Source of the DNA: Chamaelirium japonicum
Lineage: Eukaryota > Streptophyta > Magnoliopsida > Liliales > Melanthiaceae
Reading direction: 5' to 3'
NCBI GenBank assembly: GCA_947650365.1
Contig: OX393549.1
Coordinates: forward strand, 84,427,362 to 84,491,361
DNA length: 64,000 nucleotides
Part shown: positions 10,701 to 21,700 of the stretch, in pieces
How positions within the stretch are numbered: position 1 is the first letter of the stretch
Layout: every line of letters begins with the position of its first letter
The notes under the pieces: model-generated
The model's input: only the letters and a program-made list of their open reading frames with translations
Databases searched by the model: none
What the model was told of the DNA's origin: nothing
Program-made: the position numbers and the translations under genes

Positions 10701-11076
10701 AACAAGCTTGCATGGATGAAGTTCCTATTCTGCCAATTCCAGTCCTGGATAACACATGTTAATTGCCCATGTCAGAATCACAGTCCAATGATTCCACAAT
10801 TCCCTTGTCGACTCAGTATACTTGAAAGTGTACCAGTTCCTACTACATCGGAAATACACATTCAATCCCACACAAATCCAAACGATCACGTAAACCATCC
10901 ATCGGGATCCGTGATTATCATTGTTCATCGGTCACGTTGCTTGCAACCAGCTCAGCATCCTCGATGCTTTCTCTATCTATAGGTACTCGATATTCTCTTT
11001 CCAAATTTGTTGCATATAACCGTCTATCTACTGCTCAACGGTCTTTTTTACAGTTATTTCTTTTTCTTTAGAGCAT

Positions 11077-12075
11077 GATACATTTGCACAGGCTGAGAAG
11101 GATCCTAATTGGTGTAATGCCATAGCTTCTGAAATTCAGGTGTTAGAGCACAATCACACTTGGTCTCTCATGCCTCTTCCACCAGGCAAGAAACCCTTTG
11201 GTTGTAGATGGGTTTATATGATCAAATATCATTCAGATGACTCCATTGAACGTTACAAAGCTCGATTAGTGGCCAAAGGATATACCCAAACTGAAGGATT
11301 AGATTACTATGAAACCTTTGCTCATGTTGCCAAACTTGTTATAGTTCGATGTCTTCTTGTTGTTGCAGCTACTCGTAATTTATCCCTTTATCAAATGGAT
11401 GTCCATAATGCATACTTACATGGCGACCTTGATGAAGAGGTCTACATGCTTCCACCATCCGATTATTGCAGACAGGGGGAGACTCTAGTTTGTCGATTGT
11501 GTAAGTCCCTTTATGGTCAACAAGTTTCAAGGAATTGGTTTGCCAAGTTCTCCTGTGCAATACAAGATGTTAGTTTTAAACAATCTAAAGCAGACTACTC
11601 TGTATTCATTCGGGTTTCTAGAGTATCCTTTATCGTTGTTTTAATTTATGTTGATGATATGATTATAGCTGGAAATGACAGTGTTGCCATCAATTCTCTC
11701 AAGTCTTTCCTCCATACTCATTTCCATATCAAGGACCTTGGTGATCTTAAATATTTTTTGGGAATTGAGGTTGCTCGTTCTCAAAAGGGTATATGTCTTT
11801 CTCAAAGGAAGTATACCCTCGATATTTTTGATAAAACGAGCCTTCTTGGAGTTAAACCTTCTAATTTTCCCCTGGAGCAAAAGTTGAACCTCACTTCAAC
11901 TGAGGGTAAACTTCTATTGAATCCCTACCTTTATAGCTGTCTAGTTGGACACTTGATCTATCTCACCATTACTCGGCCGGACATCAATTATTATGTTCAT
12001 ATCTTTAGTCAATTTATATGCAGCAACCGCGACAACAACATCTTTAAGCTGCTTTTCGTGTACTTCAGTATTTAA
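11077..12075 (+). pseudogene. Copia reverse transcriptase
   Basis: An open stretch of over 300 codons contains the Copia RT motifs KPFGCRWVYMIKYHSDDSIE, ARLVAKGYTQTEGLDYYETF, YQMDVHNAYLHGDLDEEVYM and the catalytic LIYVDDMIIAG (about 11644-11676). The frame is intact across the polymerase core but ends shortly after ITRPDINYYVHIFSQF. It is part of a broken polyprotein, so not functional by itself. Confidence 0.85.
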
Positions 12076-12129
12076 AAGCGACTCCTGGACAATGACTCTT
12101 CTTCCTTGCTGAGAATTCCCTTCACCTAA

Positions 12130-12600
12130 AAGGATATTCTAATTCTGACTAGGCTAGTCGTTGTCCAACAACTAGAGGTTCTGTTACTGCCTATTGCACT
12201 TTTATTGGAAGTGCTCCTATTTCCTGGAAGACTAAGAAGCAAACAACGGCTTCTCGATCATCTACTGAAGCAGAATATCGTTTCGTGGCTTCTACAAGCT
12301 GTGAACTAACTTGACTTCTTTATCTTCCTTATGATCCGAGGGTTGCTCATCCCAAACCTGCAATATTATATTGTGATAATCAAGCAGCTTTACATATTGC
12401 GGCCAATTCTGTCTTTCACGAGTGGACCAAGGACACCGAGCTCAATTGTCACCTTATAAGTGAAAATATTTAGTCTGAGTTGATTTCGACTAAATACATG
12501 CCATCAGCGCTTCAGCTTGCTGACATGTTTACTAAGCCTTTATGCAAAGTAGCTTTTAAATTATTGTTACGCAAGTTGGGCGTTTTTAACATTCACCCTC
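12130..12600 (+). pseudogene. Copia RNase H, broken
   Basis: In shifting frames the sequence encodes remnants of the Copia RNase H: CPTTRGSVTAYC-like, ISWKTKKQTTASRSSTEAEY (12219-12278) and CDNQAALHIA (about 12374). Several stops interrupt it. It ends just before the 3' LTR start at 12614. Confidence 0.65.
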
Positions 12601-13066
12601 CCACTTGAGGGTGTATTAAGAAATGTTGACTATAGCTAGTTGGTCCATTATCTGTACGTCTTGATGTATATGACAGCTAGCTTGCCCATATTTGGCCTAA
12701 TGTATATTGTAAACAATCATTAGGTATCTATCTTCACATGGCAGGTTCTACTATAGAAATTCCTTTATTGTGGGATTTTTTGTTTTACTTCTTCCTATAT
12801 CTGAGTCATGTACTTGGTGTATATATACTAGGGGTGACAATCCTTGACCCGACATGCCAACCTGACCCGAAGTTAGCGGGTTTGGGTTTGGCCTAAACGG
12901 GTTCGGGTCATAAACAAGTCGACCCGATTGACCCGTTTATTTAATGGGCGGGGTTCGGGTTTGTACTTATTACCCGATTGACCCGTTTTTTTAATGGGTG
13001 GCCGAGGTTCGGGTTTGTACTTATAACCCGATTGACCCGACTTGACCCGTTTACCAAATGGATCGT

Positions 13067-15095
13067 TGTGAGCGCGGAAAAAGATACGGGTCGTCTTTAT
13101 TGCGGATCACACGAGATTACAGAGTGGTCGGGACCCGGGTGGCTCGGGGGTGGCGAGTCCGGGTGCGGCGAGTGTTGATCAGGAGATTGTGGGAGAGATC
13201 CTCTGGAGGGTCCCTTTGATCCGCGTCTCCATGTGGTATTCGTGCGAGAGCTCTAAAGGGGTTGCCCAGTACAGAGGTCTTTACAGGGTGAGGGTTTTTG
13301 AGAGGCTAAGGAGTTTCCGCCGTTGATTTTGTCCCGTCCGTGCTTCGCGCTTTCTTGGCTAGGGAGGTTTTGGGCTTCGTTTCTCGGTCTTCGTGTCTTC
13401 CTCGATCCTTGCTCGACCTCGGCGTCCTTGATCGTCGGTTCGCGGCGTCGATCGTGTTTTTGGCGTCAGCTTTGGCGTGGCTCTGGCGTTTGCTTTGCTT
13501 TGGCGCTTGCGCTTGAACTTAGGCGGGTAGAGGCTTGCGATGCTTTAGTTCTTCCAGACTTTGCGTCGTATCGGCTAGAACGTGCGGTGCTTTGCTCGTG
13601 ACCGTCGTAGTCGCTTGGCTTTGGCACGTGCGTTGCTTTAGCGCGGGCTTTACCGGTGCGTTTGCTTTGGCTTCTTGCGTCGGCTTTGGCTTTAGCTTCG
13701 ACTCGATCTTCTTCTCGAACGGCGATGACTATTTCTTCAAGGCTTCTTTATTCTTCCAGCTTCCTCGACGGTTGTGGCGTCGGCTTGTTTTTTCGGCGGG
13801 GGTAGCGTCGATCTTCGTGCGACGGTTGTAGCGTCGGCTTTTGTTGATGAAGACGGTGGGGGTAGCACCGGCTTCAGCACGACGGTTGTAGCGTCGGCTT
13901 TTGTTGACGAAGACGGCAGGGGTAGCACCGACTTCAGGCCTTCTTCTCCCGGCTTTCTTCTTCGTGCAAGGAGTCGACACCTTTGTTGAAGACGACGGGT
14001 GTTGTCGGCTTCAATCTTCTTCTCCGGCCTTTGCTTCTGGCGTCTTCGGAGCTGATGAAGATCGTTGGAGCAGTCGGGGTGATGACGACTCCGGGTCTTC
14101 TTCTCCAAGCTTTCTTCTTCGTGCGAGGAGTCGAAGCTTTGATCTTCGAGTGCAAGGTCTTCATGTTGATGAGGACTTGAAGGGCCAAGGATTCCCGTAG
14201 GACGTGCTTGCCGTGCCTCGTGAAGCCTTCGGTCTTCAAGCGTTGGAGCTTCTCTTGCAGAGCCCTTTCGTTTTCAGCTCTCGGACCCTTGATGCCTTCC
14301 CCCACCCCTTCTATTTATAGGCAAAGGGGGGCGGTTGGGAGAGATATGGCTGAAATCTTTTTGTTTCATCCAATATCTCTCCCCATAACCATCAAGATAT
14401 TATCCCCTTATTTGGGGAAACAAACTCGATCCCCTCCTTTTTAGTTGGGGTGGTTATAGGCTAGATGTGACTTGATCTTTGAAGATACGTCGTCATCTTT
14501 GCAACTTCCGGATCGCATGGCGACACGACGTCATCTTGTCCGTCGGATCGAGGGATCGTCGCGGATCTACGGCTGCGTAGACGTCCACGCCACCTCCCCC
14601 CGCATCGAAGCGGTTAGGATTTTTTTTCTTTTCTTTTTCTTTTTCTTTTTCTTTTCCTTTCTTTTTCTTTTCCTTTCTCTTTTTCTTTTCTTTTGTATGG
14701 CCGGCCCCACCTCCCCATGGGGAGGGGGGCACGGTTTTCAAGAAGGGGGGGCCGGTGGGCCCCCCTTTTTGTGTTCGAGTTGCGGGTCCGGTGGGACCCG
14801 TTCGCTTTGAGTTGGGCCGCGGCAGGCAAATTGAGTTTGCTCGCGGGCCGTTTGTGTGCGGGCCCAATTTCGCATGCGGGCCGTTGTGTATGGGCCGAGT
14901 TGCGCATGTGGGCCGTTGTGTGTGGGCCGAGTTGCATGCGGGCCGTTGTGTGTGGGCCAAGTTTACGCATGTGGACCATTGTGTGCGGGCCCAAGTTTCG
15001 TGTGCGGGTCGGGTTCGACCCGAAGGCCGTCGGGTATGGGCCTATTTTACGTGTGCGAATTGGGTTCGACCCGTGGGCTAATTTCGATGCCCACA
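13067..15095 (-). repeat. 3' LTR of Gypsy element 1
   Basis: 2029 bases; TG...CA termini. On the minus strand the LTR promoter TATA (CTATAAATA) lies at 14320-14312. Internal subrepeats: a GTAGCGTCGGCTTTTGTTGA unit of about 66 bases around 13800-13935, and a GGGCCGTTGTGTG minisatellite around 14845-15010. Arginine- and alanine-rich open frames here are translations of these repeats. Confidence 0.92.
14312..14320 (-). promoter_or_regulatory. LTR TATA box (3' LTR, element 1)
   Basis: CTATAAATA on the minus strand, conserved at 24012-24004 in the 5' LTR and at 56338-56346 in the related LTR on the other strand. Confidence 0.6.
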
Positions 15096-15108
15096 AATGC
15101 CCCCTCAA
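15096..15108 (-). promoter_or_regulatory. polypurine tract of Gypsy element 1
   Basis: On the minus strand TTGAGGGGGCATT directly precedes the LTR start TGTGGGC. Purine runs at this position prime plus-strand DNA synthesis in LTR retrotransposons. Confidence 0.65.
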
Positions 15109-15175
15109 GTTTGAGTGCACCCGCGGGAAACGCGTAGCACTTGGACTTGAGTTGTGTATTCGTGTGGGATTAGGT

Positions 15176-15185
15176 CTTTATAAGG
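15176..15185 (+). promoter_or_regulatory. TATA box of the antisense gene in Gypsy element 1
   Basis: CTTTATAAGG lies about 90 bases upstream of the ATG at 15271, in the opposite orientation to the retrotransposon. A homologous CTTTATACGG is present on the minus strand at 55126-55118 next to the LTR of the second copy, so the position relative to the LTR is conserved. Confidence 0.55.
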
Positions 15186-15270
15186 ACACCCATTTTTCGT
15201 TTCTCTTCATTGTTGACGATTCACGGCGGCTTGGAGACGAGGCTCTTGCTAGGGTTTCTTGCTTCGCGAC

Positions 15271-18200
15271 GATGACGCGGAGGATGAAGGTGGTCACGCC
15301 ATGGAGCTCGAGAAGGAGAGGAGATCGCCGGACTGCGTAGGGTGGAGCGTCACAGGCGAGGTGGTTCTCCTCCTCCTCCTCCTCCTTCTTCTTCTATTTG
15401 GGTTCTGGTTTGCATGGGACACAACAACAGCGGCGGCGTGCAAGGCAGCCAGCGGATGGCGGCGCGCGGGGCGGAGTGCAGCGGCCAGGCGGCGGTGGGC
15501 ATGGGCCGGAGGCCAGAGCGCGGGGCGCGGGTCGGCGCGCGGGCCGGAGGCGGCGCACGGGTTGGCCTGTACGTGGGCCGGAGGCGGGGCGCGACCGGGG
15601 CTGCGGCCCAGAGGCGGGACGCGACCGAGGGCTGCGGGCCGGAGGCGGGGCGCGGCCGGGGCTGCGGGCAGGAGGCGGGGCGTGGCCGAGGGCGGCGTGC
15701 GGGGTCAGGTGTAGCAGCGGCGCAGCGCGCGCGCGAGGCGCGCGCGCGAGGCGCGGGTGCGGTGGTCGGCGTTGGTCGAGGCCGGCAGCACCCCCCCTTA
15801 CAGGTTTTAACAGGAGAGAGGGGGTCGCGGCTTTTTGCCTTGGCCCCCCTCTCTTTTCTTCATTTACTCATGGGGGCGGCAGCCTTTTTGCTTAGGCCCG
15901 CCCCCGTTTTCTTTGTTTTACACATGGGGCCGACGGCTTTTTAGCCGAGGCCCTCCTTGTTTCTTTGTTTCTGCATTTGGGACCTGCGGCTTTTTAGCCG
16001 AGGCTCCCCCTTGTTTCTTCGTTCTGGGATTCAGGACCTACGACTTTTTAGCCGAGGCTCCCCTTTGTTTCTTCGTTCAGGTATTCGGGACCTGCGGCCC
16101 TTTTAGCCGAGGTTTTTTTTTTTTTTCACGTCGACTTGTACTTTTCTTGCTATCTGACTTGGGCTTTGTCTCCCTCCCTTTTTTTCAGGTCTTGTCGTTA
16201 CGAAAGTTTTCCAAGTTCCGGCTAGATCGTCGATGTGGTCTCCCACGAGAGTACGCATCTTTGTTTTCCTTTTGCGCAAGTCCTCGACTCCCGTGTTTCG
16301 AGACAGGAGGCGAGACTGTCAGTACTTCAGCTTTCGACACATGAGCGAGTTTGTGAGGATGGCGTGGCCGACGGCTCTTGCCATGTGTTGAAACTTAGCG
16401 AGCGTATCCTTACTGACGAAGGATCTTCATGGCAGATCGTTCGACCGAGTTTGGGGTTGCCGTTTCACCACACTGGCGAGGAATCGGTTCCGGTCCCCGT
16501 TGTTGCTTTGAAGATATGCTCCCGCCGTATGCGATGGGGTGTGCAGATTCAATCGCGTGGAGATATGACATACCTGGGAGGTTTTCGGGACTGGATAAGA
16601 GAGCTGTCTGGCGCTTTGGAGGTAGAGCCAGGGATGGAGCGTCTGACGAGATTTGTGGAGCCGGCTTGTTGGGAGTACAGCCGTCCAGACGGTATGTACC
16701 GGGCCCTTTGCGAGCAGTGGTGCCCTGAGACCAACAATTTTTTGACCGGAGCTGGTGAAATCGGGATCACCCTTCGCGACGTGCATATTATCTCTGGATG
16801 TCCAGAAGTTCGAAGCTACTATCAGGAGGAGGTTCCTTCTTTAGAAGTCTTAACGGATCCAGACGAGTCTCCTGACTTCTGTCTTTTGCTTTTTAAGGCA
16901 TACGCTATTATAGCAGCACGTGAGCAGTCAGATCGAGTACTCCACTCAGCTTGGATGGAATTCTAGTTTCGAGGAGAATATCGCCACGCCCCCCCTTCGA
17001 GTCACCCGATGTGGAGGTATGCATCGTCAAAGAGACCAGCGCCTGGCACTTTTCGGTGACCGATTGAATCTCTGAGGAAAGAATGGTGCTCCATGGCCGG
17101 GGCGCAACGTCCCTGGGAGGTTTTGGGACTTGAGGAATGCAGCGATGCCTGGCGTGCTGCTTACTGGTCAGCGGGGTTGGTACTTTTTCTTTGCCTCTTT
17201 GCTCTGCCCTGGAATGGGGATGTGATACGCCCTGGGACCTTCCTTGCAGCTGCTCGGATGGTGAATGGAGAGTTTCTTAACCTGGCGCCGGCAATCCTCT
17301 GCTCGTTGTACCAAGGGCTTAGTGGAACATACTGGAGTCTATCGAGTGCGGATAACGCAAGAGGGGAAGTAGGCAGGGCCAGTTCCTTTTGTCCCCTGCA
17401 TTACCTCTATGGTTGGATTGGTCTCCACTTTACGAAGGGGATCTTTGCGGCGCGTGGACCTTCGACCTCGGTGCCCTTTCTTCCTTGTGTGGGAGGTGTG
17501 ATGAACGCTTATTACGCGTGGGAGCGTCCGAAGCCCAGTGCCCTAGAGTGGTTAAGACGTATGGGCCCTTCTGACTTTGAATTTGTATCGGAGAATGCAC
17601 TTGCACCTTCTACAATATCCTTGTTATGTAATGGGGTGGAGATGCCCGAGCACTTGTACTGGAGTATGGTGAGTTGCAGGCCTGGGTATCTCGTTTGGCG
17701 TCGTGGGGACGCAGTAGAGGTGGCACGGTACTCTCCCCACTGGTTTGCTCGACAGCAGGGTTTTCGCTAGGAGTTGCCGGGGACTCCTTTACGCATGCAG
17801 TCACGTTACACTCCGCAGGAAGCGTACCGCCTCTGGGGAGCACTTTATGATCGATTTACTGGGTGTATTTTCTCACCAGGGATCAAGTCGGGTGGAAAGG
17901 ATGCTGCGACTCCTGAGTATCGCTGCTGGGTCAACGAGTCAGTGCTTCCCTTCCTGGCTAGCCTTCCACTGGACGTCCTTGCTAGCAGCGAGCGGGCTGA
18001 CTTTTCTTTTGACTCTTTGGCGGGGTCAGAGGATCGCCGCCTTTGGTCCGAGGAGCGACGATCGGAGAGATCTTGTGGTCATTGAGAGAGTACTTCCCGA
18101 GCTTCTCTTTCTGTGCAAGAAGTCGAGATGGCTCCGTTTACCAAGGTTCAGAGTCTTCCTGAGACTCAGACTTCTTGGAGTGGGCGTGCTTCTCCCAAGA

Positions 18201-19394
18201 GAAGGAAGTTGGATCTCTTGTGTGAGGCCACTTTGGATGACACTAATAAGGTAGAGCCGGCTCGAGAGGGAGAGCCAGGGCTTTTTGCCAATGAGGTAAT
18301 CCCTCTTTCTGGGGTAGCTTCATCGGATGCCGCAGGTATCTCTTGCTTCTAGTTGCTCATGAATTTCTTTGCTTGTACTCTTTTTTCGTTGGCTGAGTTG
18401 TTTAATTCTCATTTTGGCAGATTCTGCTGGGTTGGATTGCGAGTCTGCCCCCAAGGGGGTTGGGCATGAATGCTCTTCCATCAGAGCGACGTTGATTGAG
18501 AGTGGCGGGCTGGATGTACCTTGGGATAACTTGGAGCTTTTGGGAGCGTGTAGAGCAGATTTTGCCGGCAGTGCTGTCAATCTGGACGATATTGATATGG
18601 AGAAGTTGGGCTTTGGGGAGGATGATGAGGTCTCCAGTGTGGGGAGAGAACAGACTCCTCTGGTTAGGCCCGGTATTTCGGCAGAGATTACTCCCGCAGT
18701 CGCTCCGTCAGAAGGTTTGCCTATAGCTTCTCCTTCGACTCCGGTGGTACCGCTGACTGTTATCACAACGATGGTTCAGGAGGCGGTTCCTGCACTTGAG
18801 TCTTCAAGACCGGAGCCCATATTGCCTGTGCACTCAGGGGCTGACAGGCGAAAGTGCAGTTCGCGAGGCCTTCTTTCTGCGCTTCCTTTGGAGAGCTGTC
18901 GGAAGTATATCCAGGTGACGCTTGCACCTTTTCAGGAGGAAGGTCTTGATGCTTTGAATGGCTGGTGGGTCCTCGAGGGACCTGAGTTTTGCTAGAGTCT
19001 AGCGGCTTTCCAGGTAGATGGCTCTTTGTTTGAGGCACGGATGCGTGCTTTCTTGGCGGATAGTGAAGCTCATCGCTTGGAATGGGCTTCGATGGAAGAT
19101 GACCTTCCCCTGATACTAGCAAAGGCCGAGGACGAGGAGCGTAGTTTGGGAGAGCAGTATGCACTTGCTACTGCGAGCCTTGTTCGGGCGCGGAAGAAGC
19201 TAGAGGCTGCTCGCGCATCTTTTGAGAAAGCTGAGACGATCGAGAAATCTTCTGGAGCAGATCTCGCAAAGCAACGTGTTGAGCTGGCGACACATCGGGA
19301 GCGGATAGCTTCTCGGCTTTCGAAGCTGCAGCGCATGGAGGTTACTGGCGGCGAGCTGCTCCAATGTCTTAAAGAGTTTAACTCGCTTTACTAG
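15271..19394 (+). pseudogene. antisense plant mobile domain (PMD) gene inside Gypsy element 1
   Basis: After a GC-rich leader (15271-16187, ending in a TTTTTTTCAG acceptor) one reading frame runs 16235-18335 and, after an 85-base intron 18336-18420 (GTATCT...GGCAG, phase 1), continues in frame 18421-19394. The first exon has the PMD signature MYRALCEQWCPETNNFLTGA, GEIGITLRDVHIISGCPE and later HYLYGWIGLHF; the second has an acidic linker and a coiled coil (AEDEERSLGEQYALATASLV, KKLEAARASFEKAE). Five stops lie in the frame: TAG 16964, TGA 17057, TAG 17768, TGA 18083 and TAG 18993. PMD proteins (MAIN/MAIL relatives) are plant proteins repeatedly found in transposons. The gene runs convergently toward the pol stop at 19838. 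It is a recently broken captured gene, or one of the antisense ORFs of Tat elements. Confidence 0.72.
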
Positions 19395-19837
19395 CAGTGT
19401 TGCATTTTCTTTTCTTTCTTGTCATTTCTGCTGGATAGACTCGTAGTTTTGCTTTCTTTCGTTTGATGATAACTTAATATCATGCATTTATTTTCTGGAC
19501 TTGTCTTCTGGAATGACAGAGTTTGGTTGTATTTTTTTTTGTTTAGACTGAACCTTTACAGGCTGCCTACGTACCCTACTGAGAGGGATCAAGTTACACG
19601 TAGTTCCTTTTTTTTTTTTTTGCAAGGAGTGTAGCCCTGCTTTTAGGCATAGTACCTTTTGAGGTACTTGCCATTGATAGGGCCGAGTGTAAGCCCTTAT
19701 GGCGTGGTGAGAAGATACGCACCGTTGGAGTAGACCTCTTTGACAGCGTGCGGTCCATCCCACTTGGCGTCGAACTTCTTTCCTCCTCGATGCGAAAGAA
19801 TGATGGGGCGTTTGACTGCCAGCACCAATTCTCCTAA

Positions 19838-21391
19838 TTACAAGGATCGAGGGTGAATTCTTTTGTTGAAGGCTCGGGTCAACCTGGCTTGATAGCATTC
19901 CAGGCGTTGCTGGGCTTCGAGGTGCTTTTCATCCAGGGCTTCCAATTCTGCTAGGCGAAGTTGGGCGTTATCGCCGTTGACGAGGCCTTCCTGAATGGCT
20001 ATCCTGAGTGACGGGATCTGGAGCTCGAGCGGGAGAACAGCTTCTACTCCGTATACCAGTGAGTACGGAGTTGCCTGTATCGGCGTGCGAAAAGAGGTAC
20101 GATATGCCCATAGCACTTCACCCATACGTTCATGCCAGTATTTCTTTGATTTTGAGACAACTTTCTCCAAAAGTTTGCAGAGTGTTTTGTTGAAAGCTTC
20201 AGCTAGACCGTTGGCCGAGGCGTTGTACATGGTTGAACACCTTTGCTTGATATCAAATTTGGCGCAAAACTGGCTGACAGCGGTATTCTTGAATTGCTTC
20301 CCATTGTCCATAACGATATAGCGAGGAATGCCGTACCGGAAGATGATGTCGTTCTGGATGAAGTTGATGACAGAGTGCCTGGTAACTTCTCGCCATGGTA
20401 CTGCCTCAGCCCACTTGGAGAAGTAATCTGTTGCCGCCAGGATGTAAAGATGCTGTTTGGATGACTTGGGTAGCGGACCGACAATGTCGAGTCCCCATCC
20501 ATCGAAGGGCCATGATGCGATGGTCGGATGCAAAGGTTCCGGAGACTGACGGATGTAATCGCCATGCAACTGGCAAGTGTGGCATCTTTTCGCAAACTCG
20601 AGAGAGTTCTTGATTATAGTGGGCCAGTAGTACCCCATCCGCCTGATGCGGAAGTGAAGCTTTGGACCGAACTGATGTGAGCCACAGATTCCGGCATGGA
20701 CTTCTTCTAGTGCTGTTTCCGCTTCTTCTTTTGTAAGACACCTCAGGAGCGCACCATCATAGCTTCGACGGTACAACTCATTGTTGTAGTGGAAGAATTT
20801 TAGAGACTGTCGGCGAATGTCGACCTTACGCTTTGGATCTTTAGGGAGCTTCCCGTGGACAAGAAAGTCTATGAATGGTTGTCTCCAATCTAGCTCGTCA
20901 GTCACGAGAATATGTACTGCATTGACTTGGTCCAGGATTCCCATAGGGAGGTCCTCCTCGGTGATCACCATCCTCTTACAGATAGGAATGATGAGTTGAC
21001 TTCTTTCTGGGAACGGAAGTGTATCTGCTAAATTTATGAGCGCATCAGCCTGCTGATTAAGGTTTCTGGGAACATGCTGGATTGAAGCATTTTCGAGCGT
21101 ACCAAGGAGTTTCAGAGCTCGCAGATGCAATGGCACGAGATCTTCTTTGTTGACTTCGTATGCTCCTAATATTTGCTGAATGACGAGTTGAGAGTCGCCA
21201 AAAATTTCGAGCCCTTGAAGTTTCATATCATTGGCGAGTTCGAGGCCAATAATCAAGGCTTGATATTCCGCCCTGTTGTTGGAGCATGGTTCTGATAGTA
21301 GAAATAAGAAGGGGAGTACTTCGTCTTTTGGCGTGACGAAGATAACTCCTGCTCCTGCCACGTCTTGCCTCGCCGTGCCGTCGAAGAACAT
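19838..21391 (-). CDS. Gypsy element 1 pol remnant: second RNase H plus integrase (517 codons open)
   Basis: An uninterrupted 517-residue frame. Residues about 1-130 are an RNase H of the extra (archaeal-like) type: FFDGTARQDVAGAGVIF, SEPCSNNRAEYQALIIGLEL and IFGDSQLVIQQI carry the acidic residues. Then an integrase: zinc-binding H-x3-H/C-x2-C (VHAGICGSH...CHTCQ), catalytic core Asp in GLDIVGPLP, Asp in IVMDNGKQF and Glu in NGLAEAFNK, so the D-D-E triad is present. Integrase inserts retrotransposon DNA; RNase H removes the RNA strand. The frame lacks its upstream RT and so cannot arise from a normal polyprotein; it would depend on other copies. The first M is simply the first ATG of the open frame and not a true start. 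Confidence 0.88.
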   Translation of the reverse strand: MFFDGTARQDVAGAGVIFVTPKDEVLPFLFLLSEPCSNNRAEYQALIIGLELANDMKLQGLEIFGDSQLVIQQILGAYEVNKEDLVPLHLRALKLLGTLENASIQHVPRNLNQQADALINLADTLPFPERSQLIIPICKRMVITEEDLPMGILDQVNAVHILVTDELDWRQPFIDFLVHGKLPKDPKRKVDIRRQSLKFFHYNNELYRRSYDGALLRCLTKEEAETALEEVHAGICGSHQFGPKLHFRIRRMGYYWPTIIKNSLEFAKRCHTCQLHGDYIRQSPEPLHPTIASWPFDGWGLDIVGPLPKSSKQHLYILAATDYFSKWAEAVPWREVTRHSVINFIQNDIIFRYGIPRYIVMDNGKQFKNTAVSQFCAKFDIKQRCSTMYNASANGLAEAFNKTLCKLLEKVVSKSKKYWHERMGEVLWAYRTSFRTPIQATPYSLVYGVEAVLPLELQIPSLRIAIQEGLVNGDNAQLRLAELEALDEKHLEAQQRLECYQARLTRAFNKRIHPRSL

Positions 21392-21454
21392 TTTCCAAGA
21401 AGGGGCGATATCGATGCAGAATACTTCTTCGTCTGGAAGATCTTCTGATAGTTC

Positions 21455-21700
21455 TCATTCCGCTGGAAGGGGGTATTCTGCCAGAAAGTCCGCGAGAGCT
21501 TGACCTTTGATCGCTTTACGAGGGACGAAGGTGATGTCAAACTCAAGAAGGAGTAAAGCCCACTTGGCCAAACGTCCGGAGAGCACTGGTCTCGACATGA
21601 TGTATTTGAGTGGGTCGGCTTTTGAGATGAGTCTGATGGTGTAAGCTAACATGTAGTGTCGCAGCTTCTTTGTAGCGAAGATGAGCGCCAGACGCGAACG
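21455..21700 (-). pseudogene. first (Gypsy) RNase H fragment, fused to gag
   Basis: The frame ending at 21455 reads KKLRHYMLAYTIRLISKADP, LKYIMSRPVLSGRLAKW and LLLEFDITFVPRKAIKGQAL: the C-terminal part of the RNase H that normally follows Gypsy RT. It stops just before the second RNase H (stop after AEYPLPAE), one in-frame stop away. At about 21694 it joins gag directly, so everything from gag C-terminus to RT is deleted. Confidence 0.75.

Larger units (their letters stand above)
7678..12820 (+). mobile_element. decayed Ty1/Copia LTR retrotransposon
   Basis: The order gag, zinc knuckle, protease, integrase, RT, RNase H on the plus strand is that of Copia elements. LTR starts TGTTAGGAAATGTTGACTAT (7678) and TATTAAGAAATGTTGACTAT (12614) match; the latter follows a Copia-like CCACTTGAGGGTG tract. 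Only about 40 bases of the 5' LTR are recognisable before divergence. The right end is approximate because the next element starts at 12829. Many stops and frameshifts show it is old. Confidence 0.8.

Noticed and set aside
13323..14305. Arg/Lys- and Ala/Val-rich open frames present at both 13.3-14.3 kb and 23.0-24.0 kb
   Set aside because: Their apparent conservation is only because they lie in the two LTRs of one element; the products are subrepeat translations.
14693..15137. Cys/Gly-rich frames (C-G-P-L-C repeats)
   Set aside because: They arise from the GGGCCGTTGTGTG minisatellite in the LTR and recur in several frames.
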